From: Candidatus Omnitrophota bacterium | Lineage (GTDB): Bacteria; Hinthialibacterota; Hinthialibacteria; Hinthialibacterales; Hinthialibacteraceae | Direction: 5' to 3' | Assembly: GCA_016934335.1 (NCBI GenBank) | Contig: JAFGTC010000142.1 | Location: forward strand, 1 to 41,642 | Length of the DNA stretch: 41,642 bases | Shown here: piece by piece, positions 34,148 through 41,642 of the stretch | Numbering within the stretch: the first letter of the stretch is position 1 | How the letters are laid out: each line of letters opens with the position of its first letter | Position numbers and translations under genes: made by a program | Notes under the pieces: generated by a model | The model's database searches: none | Told to the model about the DNA's origin: nothing | The model's input: the letters and a program-made list of their open reading frames with translations, nothing else

Positions 34148-36295
34148 ATGAATGCCAAAGTCGTCATCTGCGCCTGTTTGATCTTCGAGATAATGAAATG
34201 GCCGGTTCAGCCCATGGCTCAGGCCCAAATCTGCGATGACTCCTCTGTAAAGTTGACCATCGACGGCTCCGCTCAAACCGGCCGTTATGAAAAAATCGAA
34301 TTTCAAATTCAACTCGATCGGGATTACATGAATCCCTACGATCCTGACGAAGTGGATTTAACGCTCGAATTGACGACTCCCTCCGGCGATACAATCATCC
34401 TGCCCGCCTTTTATTATCAACCTTATGAATGGAGGCGCATCCGGCGGGAGGGGCGGGAAACGGATTGGTTCTATCCTGACGGATCGCCGCAATGGCGCGC
34501 CCGGTTCGCTCCCGGCGAACTGGGCGAATATTCCGCCGTCGCCGTTCTCCAAAACCGTTATGAGAAGCACATTTCTTCACCGGCGGTCTTCCAAACAATC
34601 GAGTCGGGCGATCACGGCTTCATTCGAGTCTGCGAAAAAAATCCCCGCTATTTCTCCTTCTCCGATGGAACGCCTTTCTTCGCCATAGGGCAGAATCTGG
34701 CCTTCATCGCTCCGGGGCAATATCTGAACCTTCAAAAAACCGGCGAGGTCTTTCGCAGAATGGCCGGGAACGGCGCCAATTTCGCTCGAATCTGGACCTG
34801 CTCGGAAGATTGGGCGATGGCGATCGAGACCCGGAAAAGCGCCTGGGGCCGGTCGTGGGATTGGAATCCGCCTTTCGCCGCCGATCCGGGACGCGACGGA
34901 TACCACCGCGGCGGTCTGGCGATTCGCATCGAGGCGGGGAAAACGATCTCGCCTTCGCCGACTTATCCCTTAGCCCTGCGGCCGTCAACAAACTACATTC
35001 TTAAAGGCGAGTTCATGACATCGGAAAATTCGCGTCTGGCGGTTCTGGATCAAACCTTCGAATGGAATTCAAAACGCGACTGGCAGGCGTTTTCCGTCCC
35101 TTTCACGACAAATTCCGATCAATACTGGCTGGGGCGCTTGATCATGGAGGCGCAAGGCTCCGATCCGGTTTTGATTCGCTCCCTGTCGCTGCGAGAAGCT
35201 GATGGGGGGCCGGAACTTTTCTATGAGGCGGATGTTAATCGCCCGCCTCGCGGCGTATACAATCCAGTCGATTGCTTCATGCTCGATCGAGTCGTCGAAA
35301 TGGCCGAACAGCAAGGCGTCTATCTGCAGCTGACGCTCCTGACTCGCGATCACTATCGCAGCGATCTTCGCGATCCCGGAGACGGCGCCTATCAACGCGC
35401 CGTTCATGACGCGCAAAACCTGCTGCGCTACGCAGTCGCCCGGTGGGGGTATTCCACGCATACGGCGGTGTGGGAATATTTCAACGAACAGGATCCCAAT
35501 TTGCCCAACGAATCCTTTTATCGCGAACTGGGCCGCTGCCTGGAGCATATCGATCCGTACCATCATCTGAGAACGACCAGCGCCTGGGGGCCTTGCCCTC
35601 AAGATTGGAATCACGATCAATTGGATGCCGCCAATGAGCATCACTACATGCGCCCCGCTCTTGGGGCGATTTGGCGGGATGAGGTCGAATCGGTATGGCG
35701 GCGCGCGGAAGAGATTCGCCGGCATGCCTCTTCCAAGCCGGCCCTTTTGGCCGAATTCGGATTGGCGGACGATCGCTGGGGATTAAGCCCGTACATGAAG
35801 CAAGATCGGCGGGGCGTTCATTTCCGGCGCTGTCTATGGGCGTCCGCTCTATCCGGCGTTTCGGGAACGGCCATGTTCTGGTGGTGGGAAACGATCGACC
35901 AACTTGATCTCTACAAGCATTACAAACCCGTTTCCGATTTTATGAAGAATATTCCCTTCCACCGCCTTGATTTACAGCCTTTTTTTGTAACCGGCGAAAA
36001 CAGCGGAATCCGGCTTGTGGGCCTGCGGGATTCGCGCCATGCCTACCTTTGGATCAGCGATCCGGCGGCCTGCTGGCATGCGCAGGTTGTCCAAGCCGAA
36101 GCGCCGGCTTTGTTATCGGGGAAACGCCTTTCTCTGTCCGGTTTTCAGCCGGGACGCTACCGCATTCAATGGCGTGATGCGCAGCAGGGAGGCGTTATCC
36201 GCGAGGAGTCAATCGAGTGCAAAGAATCTTCGATCAACCTATCGATCACCGATTTCACCGGCGATATCGCCTGCCAAATCACGCCTATGCCCTAA
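34148..36295 (+). CDS. secreted DUF5060-domain glycoside hydrolase
   Basis: A 715-residue exported enzyme. The ATG at 34148 is chosen for its GGGAGAG ribosome site and because it yields a signal peptide ending PMAQAQ; the frame is open 40 codons further upstream. A DUF5060 beta domain (about 30-150) is followed by a TIM barrel of the GH-A type. The likely acid/base is Glu447 in WEYFNEQDPN and the nucleophile Glu536 in LLAEFGLADD. Between early barrel strands an inserted beta domain (about 250-350; LAIRIEAGKTISPSPTYPLA) resembles a carbohydrate-binding module. The C-terminal 110 residues form a further beta domain. Polysaccharide substrate unknown. Confidence 0.83.
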   Translation: MNAKVVICACLIFEIMKWPVQPMAQAQICDDSSVKLTIDGSAQTGRYEKIEFQIQLDRDYMNPYDPDEVDLTLELTTPSGDTIILPAFYYQPYEWRRIRREGRETDWFYPDGSPQWRARFAPGELGEYSAVAVLQNRYEKHISSPAVFQTIESGDHGFIRVCEKNPRYFSFSDGTPFFAIGQNLAFIAPGQYLNLQKTGEVFRRMAGNGANFARIWTCSEDWAMAIETRKSAWGRSWDWNPPFAADPGRDGYHRGGLAIRIEAGKTISPSPTYPLALRPSTNYILKGEFMTSENSRLAVLDQTFEWNSKRDWQAFSVPFTTNSDQYWLGRLIMEAQGSDPVLIRSLSLREADGGPELFYEADVNRPPRGVYNPVDCFMLDRVVEMAEQQGVYLQLTLLTRDHYRSDLRDPGDGAYQRAVHDAQNLLRYAVARWGYSTHTAVWEYFNEQDPNLPNESFYRELGRCLEHIDPYHHLRTTSAWGPCPQDWNHDQLDAANEHHYMRPALGAIWRDEVESVWRRAEEIRRHASSKPALLAEFGLADDRWGLSPYMKQDRRGVHFRRCLWASALSGVSGTAMFWWWETIDQLDLYKHYKPVSDFMKNIPFHRLDLQPFFVTGENSGIRLVGLRDSRHAYLWISDPAACWHAQVVQAEAPALLSGKRLSLSGFQPGRYRIQWRDAQQGGVIREESIECKESSINLSITDFTGDIACQITPMP

Positions 36296-36406
36296 AATTC
36301 AACTATATATAAAAGAACCGAAATGTACGATTGAACATCTACTTTTCGTGAAAATAATGATAGGCGTATTCAGTAGAATAAGAATTTAACAATGCTTTTC
36401 TATGAG

Positions 36407-36442
36407 CGCGCCCCGCCCGCTTTGAAGCGGCGGGGCGGGGCG
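36407..36442. terminator. GC-rich imperfect hairpin between convergent genes
   Basis: CGCCCCGCCCGC and the following GCGGCGGGGCGGGGCG can fold into a very GC-rich imperfect stem around TTTGAA, then T-rich sequence on the right. It probably ends transcription of the DUF5060 gene. Confidence 0.55.
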
Positions 36443-36485
36443 TTAATCCATCTTTGATTATTTTATCCCTGCTATTGGCTTATCT

Positions 36486-36515
36486 CATGAGGGGAAATAG
36501 TTCTCTCCCCTCATG
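36486..36515 (-). terminator. 10-bp hairpin at the 3' end of the second sugar isomerase gene
   Basis: CATGAGGGGA (36486-36495) and TCCCCTCATG (36506-36515) form a perfect stem with a ten-base loop. The inner arm includes the gene's stop codon. There is no T run, so it may stabilise the mRNA end instead of terminating it. Confidence 0.45.
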
Positions 36516-37488
36516 CTTCAATCAGCTTAAACGTTCGATCCAGTGCGGCGATCGTCTTCTCCAATTTGGGCTCTGTCTCCATTTTCCGCAGCTCGTTGTC
36601 GAACGGCTCGCATTCGACCGGCCCGTCGTAGCCGATTTTATAGAGGCCGTTGATGAAGGCTTTCATATCGATGACGCCGCTCGTGCAGGGCAGCTGGCGC
36701 TTGAGATCCTGTTGTTCGTCAATGGGAATGTCGGGAGGCGCATCGTTCACATGAACGAGTACGATCTGCTCGTTGGTCAACTGCGCCAATTCCTCCGCCG
36801 TCCCATGCGAGGTATACCAATGCCAGCAGTCAAGCAGCAGCCCCATGTTGCCAGTTCCAATGGCGTCGCACAACTCCAGCATTTCACGTTGAGTGCAAAC
36901 AAAGGCAAAGCGAAATCGTTTGCGCGTATCGCGCGGCCCGACGAATTCGAGGCCCAGCCGGACGCCGTGATCCTTGAGAATGCGGGCGCATTCCTTCAAT
37001 CGCCGCCGGTGCATCTCGAAATTCTCCAGATAGGTCAAATCATTGTTCCCCGGCATGATCCAGGTGGCGACTCGCGAAATGCTGAGGTCATGCATGAGTT
37101 TCGCTTCGTCGGGATAGGCGGCGAGGGATTTTTTGAAAGTCTCTTCATCGCCCCGGAAATTGACGGACAGCCCGCCGGCCCCCCAACGAAGGCCTTTTTC
37201 CTGCATGAGGGCGGTGATTTCCTTGCGCTGCTCCGCCGACATTTTGGATAACTCTCCGATATGGGGCGTAACGCCTCCGAAGCCGTACTTGGCGGCGAGT
37301 TCGATCGCTTCCTTCTGATTGGCGTTGAGGCCGATGTGCCCTCCGCTCAGGTTTTTGAACATCTTGACGCCCGGTGCGGCGGCTTGTGTTTTGGATGGAG
37401 AAAACGCCAGCGCCGATGCGCCGGCCGCTGTCATCTGCAGAAAACGGCGCCGGTTCGAATAATGGGAATGAATGGGATTTTCGTTCAT
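36511..37488 (-). CDS. Tat-exported sugar phosphate isomerase/epimerase-like TIM barrel (second copy type)
   Basis: A 325-residue xylose isomerase-like protein with a twin-arginine signal, SNRRRFLQMTAAGASALAFS. The barrel carries the metal-site pattern: VRLGLEFVGPRD, GLLLDCWHWYTSHG, IVLVHVNDAP and PVECEPFDNEL. It differs clearly from the isomerase-like protein at 28363 and is not a recent duplicate. Tat export suggests it folds with its metal before crossing the inner membrane. Divergent from the deacetylase gene with a 146-base gap; GAGAGGAAG precedes the ATG. Substrate unknown. Confidence 0.85.
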   Translation of the reverse strand: MNENPIHSHYSNRRRFLQMTAAGASALAFSPSKTQAAAPGVKMFKNLSGGHIGLNANQKEAIELAAKYGFGGVTPHIGELSKMSAEQRKEITALMQEKGLRWGAGGLSVNFRGDEETFKKSLAAYPDEAKLMHDLSISRVATWIMPGNNDLTYLENFEMHRRRLKECARILKDHGVRLGLEFVGPRDTRKRFRFAFVCTQREMLELCDAIGTGNMGLLLDCWHWYTSHGTAEELAQLTNEQIVLVHVNDAPPDIPIDEQQDLKRQLPCTSGVIDMKAFINGLYKIGYDGPVECEPFDNELRKMETEPKLEKTIAALDRTFKLIEA

Positions 37489-37574
37489 AACTTCCTCTCA
37501 ATAAATCGCCGATATTGCGGCGTGCTTTTGATTCTCATCGCCGTCTGTTATACCATAATTCCGAGGCGGAAGAT

Positions 37575-37592
37575 ATGCCGGTTATTCGGCAT
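37575..37592. repeat. short inverted repeat between divergent genes
   Basis: ATGCCG and CGGCAT flank the six-base loop GTTATT in the gap between the second isomerase and the deacetylase gene. It is a possible operator but could be chance. Confidence 0.25.
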
Positions 37593-37634
37593 CGGCGGCA
37601 TCGAGATAGAATCAACCGCCCATAGGAGTCTGCC

Positions 37635-38432
37635 ATGATTCGACGACGCGAGATGATGCGCTGCATGAGCGCCGCGCCTTTGATATTAACCAACGCCGGT
37701 TTTAATCGGGACGCCTTGTTCCCCGGCGGAAAGCGGTTTGCCGTCACGTTTTCCATTGACGACGGCTTTTGGAAATCGGCGCAGGAATTTCTGCCCCTGT
37801 TCGATCGTTTTAACTACCGCGCCACATTCAACCTGGTCACCAGTTGGATTACCCCTATGCGCTCGGGCGTCGGCGACGACTACAATCAAGCGTCGTCGCA
37901 TGGAACATGGACGAATTGGAAGACGGTTTTAGACAGAGGGCATGAAATCGGCAGCCACAGCATGACGCATCCCCATCTTCCCCAATTGGATGAGAGCGAA
38001 GTGAAGCGCCAGTTGCTCTATTCCAAGCGCCGCATTACCAAGCGGCTGACATTATGGGGCCGCAAAACCTTCGCATTTCCCTATAACGATTCATCGCCGG
38101 CCGTGCGCGAGATGGCGGGGCGCTATTATCTCGCCGCCCGCGAGGGAACGCGTACGGGCGAAATCAACCAGCCCGGCGCCATCGATTTTTTAGGCGTGCG
38201 CAGCTGGTGGCCCCTGCAGCACAATACCCTTGGCGATATTGTGGAAAAGATCGATGAAACCCGCGACATGCGCGGGTGGCTGGTGATCGGCCTGCATGGA
38301 ATGAACGGGGAAGGCTGGCATCCCATCACAACCGAAAAAATGACGGGCGTATTGGATTACTTATCCAAGCAGAATGACGTTTATGTCGATACGTTCAAAA
38401 ATACGGCCCTTTGGCTGATGAAGAAAACATAA
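37635..38432 (+). CDS. polysaccharide deacetylase (carbohydrate esterase family 4)
   Basis: CE4 enzymes remove N- or O-acetyl groups from chitin, peptidoglycan, xylan or similar polymers. The NodB-type core shows VTFSIDDGFW with the catalytic and metal-binding Asp pair, RATFNLVTSW, and HEIGSHSMTHPHL with the two metal His; TFAFPYND follows. The 265-residue protein is compact. Its start MIRRREMMRCMSAAPLIL has paired arginines but a poor hydrophobic stretch, so Tat export is possible but not sure. AGGAG precedes the ATG. The sulfatase gene follows 45 bases later, probably in the same transcript. Confidence 0.88.
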   Translation: MIRRREMMRCMSAAPLILTNAGFNRDALFPGGKRFAVTFSIDDGFWKSAQEFLPLFDRFNYRATFNLVTSWITPMRSGVGDDYNQASSHGTWTNWKTVLDRGHEIGSHSMTHPHLPQLDESEVKRQLLYSKRRITKRLTLWGRKTFAFPYNDSSPAVREMAGRYYLAAREGTRTGEINQPGAIDFLGVRSWWPLQHNTLGDIVEKIDETRDMRGWLVIGLHGMNGEGWHPITTEKMTGVLDYLSKQNDVYVDTFKNTALWLMKKT

Positions 38433-38477
38433 AGCAATTCAAAAAAAATTCTCGCCAAAAACTTAGGAGGAGCCGCC

Positions 38478-39878
38478 ATGCAGAATCGACGTGAATTCTT
38501 AAGCGCATCCCTTTCAGGCGCCGCAGCGCTGTCGCTGTCTTCGCTGGCCCATGCCCAGCCCGCGCCGAAATCCTCGGGCGACCGCCCCAACGTTCTTTTC
38601 ATTGCTGTGGACGATCTGAATGACTGGATCGGCTGCCTGGGCGGCCATCCCGACGTCAAAACCCCCCATATCGACCGACTGGCTCAGCGCGGCGTCTTGT
38701 TCACTCGCGCTTACTGCTCCGCCCCGGCATGCAATCCCTCGCGCGCCAGTCTGCTGACCGGCATTCGCCCGTCCACCTCCGGCGTGTATCTCAACAGCCA
38801 GCCATGGCGTCCGGTGATGCCCGATGCGGTTACGATCCCCCAGCATTTCAAAGATCACGGCTACCGGGTGTACGGCCGCGGCAAAATCTTTCACGGCCGA
38901 TGGTCGCAGGACGAGCAGGCCTATCACGAATATATTCCCAGAGGCGACGATCCACAGCCCGAAAACAAACCGCTGAACGGCATCCCCGAAACCTCTCATT
39001 TCGATTGGGGGCCGGTTGACTGCGCCGATGAAGAGATGGACGATTACAAAGTCGTCGATTGGTGCATTGATTTCCTTCAGAAAAAGCAGGATCAGCCGTT
39101 TTTCCTCGCCTGCGGCCTGTTTCGACCGCATCTTCCATGGTATGTCCCTCCCCGATATTTCGAACAATATCCGCCCGATCAAGTGACTCTCCCGAACGTC
39201 AACGAAAACGATTTGGACGATGTCCCCGAAGCGGGGAGAAGAATGGCCAAGCCCGAGGGCGATCACAAGAAAGTGATCGAAACCGGCAATTGGCGCAAAG
39301 CGGTCTCCGGCTACTTATCCTGCATCAGCTTCACCGATATGAATGTGGGGCGGTTGTTGGATGCGTTAGATAAAAGCGGGCATGCCGATAACACCATCAT
39401 CGTCTTCTGGGGCGATCACGGCTGGCATCTGGGCGAGAAACTGCATTGGCGCAAATTCGCCTTATGGGAGGAGGCGACCCGTGCGCCGCTGATCATCTCC
39501 GTTCCCAAATCGCTCCAAGGCGAACGCTGCGGGCGCACCGTCAGCTTCATCGATATTTTTCCCACCCTCGCCGACCTCTGCGGGCTGCGCAAACTGGACG
39601 CCTGGGAAGGAGTCAGCCTGCGGCCTCTCTTGGAAGACCCCGGGAAGGAATGGCGCCGCCCCTCTCTCACGACCCACGGCCGCAACAATCACTCGGTTCG
39701 TTCGGAGCGCTGGCGTTACATCCAATATGAAGACGGCGGCGAAGAACTCTACGATCACGGCAGCGATCCGCTCGAGTGGACCAACCTGGCCGGCCGCGCC
39801 GATTTCAACAACGTCAAAGAAAGGCTGAAGCGCGTATTGCCCGAAGCCAACGCCCTCGACGCCCCCAAGGGAGATTGA
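38478..39878 (+). CDS. Tat-exported sulfatase (arylsulfatase / iduronate-2-sulfatase-like)
   Basis: A 466-residue formylglycine-dependent sulfatase. The twin-arginine signal is QNRREFLSASLSGAAALSLS. RPNVLFIAVDDLNDWIG supplies the Asp pair for calcium. ACNPSRASLLTG carries Cys85 in the CxPSR motif that is oxidised to formylglycine. Later, IIVFWGDHGWHLGE and HWRKFALWEEATRAPLI give further active-site residues, and the C-terminal part contains YEDGGEELYDH. The pattern resembles choline- and iduronate-type sulfatases; the real substrate is probably a sulfated polysaccharide. AGGAGG precedes the ATG. No sulfatase-maturing enzyme gene is in the window. Confidence 0.92.
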   Translation: MQNRREFLSASLSGAAALSLSSLAHAQPAPKSSGDRPNVLFIAVDDLNDWIGCLGGHPDVKTPHIDRLAQRGVLFTRAYCSAPACNPSRASLLTGIRPSTSGVYLNSQPWRPVMPDAVTIPQHFKDHGYRVYGRGKIFHGRWSQDEQAYHEYIPRGDDPQPENKPLNGIPETSHFDWGPVDCADEEMDDYKVVDWCIDFLQKKQDQPFFLACGLFRPHLPWYVPPRYFEQYPPDQVTLPNVNENDLDDVPEAGRRMAKPEGDHKKVIETGNWRKAVSGYLSCISFTDMNVGRLLDALDKSGHADNTIIVFWGDHGWHLGEKLHWRKFALWEEATRAPLIISVPKSLQGERCGRTVSFIDIFPTLADLCGLRKLDAWEGVSLRPLLEDPGKEWRRPSLTTHGRNNHSVRSERWRYIQYEDGGEELYDHGSDPLEWTNLAGRADFNNVKERLKRVLPEANALDAPKGD

Positions 39879-39909
39879 AATGAGCGATAGGGAGCAAGGT
39901 CGTAATGAT

Positions 39910-41154
39910 TCATGAAAAATCGTAGCGGCGCTCCCAGGCCGCCGTTTCTCCCGTGCGATAGGCGATGTTGCCGAGATGCGCTCCCGACGCGGCGCTCACG
40001 CCCGCTTCGGCGGGCGCGTAAGGCGTCTGGCGGCTGCGCATGCAGTCGATCCAGTTTTCCATGTGCAGTCGCCCGCCGTTGGGGTGAGAATAAAAATCCG
40101 CCCCGCGCGGGCCTTCGCCCAGGATCAGCTCTTTGTATTTGAGTTTCTTCCCCTGCTCAGTTGATTCGGGATGAAGTTCGTAGCGGCCGCGATCCATGTA
40201 CAGCGTGGCGTCGGTTCCCATGAATTCCATCATGGCCGCGTTGCGGGCGTTGATAAACGTTCCTTCGAAATAGATCTGCATCCGTTTTTCCGGATAGTGG
40301 AGCAGCGTCTGGATGGTGTCGGGCGTCTCCCAGATTCCTTCGGTGGTGACATGATCGCCGATCGTCACGGCGGACGAGGGATGATCGAGTTCGAAGAACC
40401 AGTGCGCCACATCCAGATAATGGACCATCAGATCCGTCAGGATGCCCCCGCCGAAGTCCCATGTCCATCGCCAGTCTCGAAAACGATTCTCATCGAACGG
40501 CTGCCTGCGCGCCGATCCGAGAAACATCGTCCAATCCACCGAGGCGGGATCGACGCCGTACAGCGGCTTCCGCCGCGTGGGCGAATTGCGATTCCAGGTC
40601 AGGTGCACTTTGTGAACCTCGCCCAGCGCTCCCGATTTGTAAACGTCATACGCTTCGCGAAGGTGGGTCATGCTGCGCTGCTGCATGCCGACCTGCACGA
40701 TTCGCTTGTATTTGTTCTGCGCCTCGATGACCGGACGGCCTTCCTGCAGATTGACGGTCAGCGGCTTTTCGACGTATACGTCTTTCCCGGCCTGGCAGGC
40801 GTGAATGGTCATGGGAACGTGCCAGTGGTTCGGCGCGGCGATCAACACCGCATCGATGTCATTCCGGTTCAGAATGTCGCGGTAATCCTTCGTCAAAAAT
40901 AGACCGCTCTCGCCGACCAGGTCGCGGGTCATGGCGAGATGCCTGTCCCAAATATCGCAGAGGGCCGTCACCCGAACGCCTGGAATGTGAAGCAGATCGC
41001 GCAGCAGATGGCGGCAGCGCCCGCCCGTCCCGATGCATCCAATGCGGATGTCGTCATTCGCAGACTGCCCCGCCGAAGCGATCGAAAAAGCCGGCAAAGC
41101 CAATACGCTCGAACTCCCCCGCAAAAAAACACGCCGTAAAAATAAATCGCTCAT
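39910..41154 (-). CDS. Tat-exported Gfo/Idh/MocA-family oxidoreductase
   Basis: An NAD(P)-dependent sugar oxidoreductase of 414 residues. The twin-arginine signal is FLRRVFLRGSSSVLALPAFS. The Rossmann loop IRIGCIGTGGRCRHLLRDL binds the nucleotide, and KDVYVEKPLTVNLQEG holds the EKP catalytic lysine. WDFGGGILTDLMVHYLDVAHW is the conserved substrate-side segment. The ATG at 41154 has GGAG eight bases upstream; an in-frame ATG at 41205 would put 17 extra residues before the signal. Exported members carry tightly bound cofactor, as in glucose-fructose oxidoreductase. A 12-bp palindrome lies about 25 bases upstream. Its stop lies 31 bases from the sulfatase stop, convergent. Confidence 0.9.
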   Translation of the reverse strand: MSDLFLRRVFLRGSSSVLALPAFSIASAGQSANDDIRIGCIGTGGRCRHLLRDLLHIPGVRVTALCDIWDRHLAMTRDLVGESGLFLTKDYRDILNRNDIDAVLIAAPNHWHVPMTIHACQAGKDVYVEKPLTVNLQEGRPVIEAQNKYKRIVQVGMQQRSMTHLREAYDVYKSGALGEVHKVHLTWNRNSPTRRKPLYGVDPASVDWTMFLGSARRQPFDENRFRDWRWTWDFGGGILTDLMVHYLDVAHWFFELDHPSSAVTIGDHVTTEGIWETPDTIQTLLHYPEKRMQIYFEGTFINARNAAMMEFMGTDATLYMDRGRYELHPESTEQGKKLKYKELILGEGPRGADFYSHPNGGRLHMENWIDCMRSRQTPYAPAEAGVSAASGAHLGNIAYRTGETAAWERRYDFS

Positions 41155-41179
41155 GATGCTGTCTCCTCTGAATAAATAT

Positions 41180-41191
41180 GATGACGTCATC
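41180..41191. promoter_or_regulatory. 12-bp palindrome GATGACGTCATC upstream of the oxidoreductase
   Basis: A perfect palindrome 26 bases before the oxidoreductase ATG, in the 57-base gap that separates it from the AT-rich glycosyltransferase gene. Its position suits a repressor site, but nothing confirms it. Confidence 0.3.
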
Positions 41192-41211
41192 GCGTTAAAT
41201 ATCATTGCTTC

Positions 41212-41642
41212 TTACAAATTTTGGTTTTGATAAATATTTCTTTTGTATATATGTATATCTTTGATTATTTTATCTAACACGTAATTGCGTCCGATATATT
41301 TATGTAGTATAGTGTATTTATTAATAGGATATTTACCGTAAAACCTGATATTAGCAGTAGATGAATCAATAATGTATTTAGGCTTATTCTCGTCTAAATC
41401 TTTCAAAAGGTTATATAAAGTACCCTCAATTTGATAAAAACTAGTATCAATAGATTTCCCTACATTAACCCACGGTATTAATCCAGTAATAACATTACAA
41501 CAAGAATATCTTGTTGCAGGTTTTCTATTAGATAAAGTGTATATTTCGGCCAAAAAACCCCACACAAAAATACTATCTTCATTATTGGTATTTTTGTAAA
41601 TATAATTTGATATCTCTGGAATCCCCATTTCATATACTAATA
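41212..41642 (-). CDS. C-terminal part of a GT39-like membrane glycosyltransferase (5' end cut by window edge)
   Basis: The frame is open from the right edge to the stop at 41212, about 142 residues. The segment EISNYIYKNTNNEDSIFVWG followed by AEIYTLSNRKPATRY and later KPKYIIDSSTANIRFYGKYP matches the periplasmic C-terminal region of PMT/ArnT-like glycosyltransferases (family 39), which move sugars from polyprenyl carriers. The many N-terminal membrane helices would lie outside. The DNA is far more AT-rich than everything to its left and codon use is A/T-ended throughout, suggesting recent acquisition. The ATG at 41628 is internal. Confidence 0.72.
   Translation of the reverse strand, partial: LVYEMGIPEISNYIYKNTNNEDSIFVWGFLAEIYTLSNRKPATRYSCCNVITGLIPWVNVGKSIDTSFYQIEGTLYNLLKDLDENKPKYIIDSSTANIRFYGKYPINKYTILHKYIGRNYVLDKIIKDIHIYKRNIYQNQNL

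Noticed and set aside
28363..37488. The two exported isomerase-like genes as a recent duplication
   Set aside because: Their sequences differ throughout except for the fold-level metal-site pattern and signal type.

Overview
The window reads as ordinary chromosome from an uncultured-type, diderm (Gram-negative) bacterium of roughly even GC. It has a secretin-based type II secretion system (T2SS), an MEP-pathway gene, sigma-54, and a set of twin-arginine (Tat) exported carbohydrate enzymes with a sulfatase. That mix is typical of Planctomycetota/PVC relatives and candidate phyla such as Hydrogenedentota, Sumerlaeota or Hinthialibacterota. The sequence alone does not fix the phylum. No CRISPR array, insertion sequence, phage gene or integrase was seen.

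Layout. Positions 1-2405 (-) hold pyruvate phosphate dikinase, cut by the left edge. After a 472-bp gap come prfA and prmC (+), the release factor RF1 and its methyltransferase. Positions 5133-9812 (+) form a tight run of a BatA/VWA membrane protein, an O-antigen-ligase-like polymerase with a TPR-like tail, and an IspG-like protein lacking its iron-sulfur domain. Positions 24240 down to 9859 (-) form one long operon: gspE, gspF, gspH, gspI, gspJ, gspK, gspL, gspM, gspC-like, gspD, then two unrecognised membrane-associated genes. The secretin carries six N1-type repeats, and no gspG is present. Facing it on the plus strand is a small FmdB-type zinc ribbon gene with a clear promoter. A TPR membrane protein follows, then a translation/folate operon: a 5-FCL-TsaE fusion, tsaB and rimI.

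From 28363 the content turns to carbohydrate and regulatory genes. They are a Tat-exported sugar isomerase/epimerase, rpoN, an MptE-like (DUF115) protein, tadA, tRNA-Ser(CGA), a DUF5060 glycoside hydrolase, a second Tat-exported isomerase, a polysaccharide deacetylase, a sulfatase and a Tat-exported Gfo/Idh/MocA oxidoreductase. Only the right edge (41212-41642) changes character: it is strongly AT-rich and encodes the C-terminal part of a GT39-like membrane glycosyltransferase, probably acquired or part of a variable glycan locus.

How it fits together. The T2SS would export folded proteins across the outer membrane. Tat would deliver folded, cofactor-bearing carbohydrate enzymes to the periplasm. 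Together with the sulfatase, hydrolase and deacetylase this suggests a life on complex, sulfated or modified polysaccharides. The most unusual items are the IspG-like protein without its Fe-S domain, the lengthened secretin with Asn/Gln/Tyr-rich inserts, the 5-FCL-TsaE fusion, the Ser at -1 in the GspI prepilin site, and the group of Tat-exported isomerases plus oxidoreductase.
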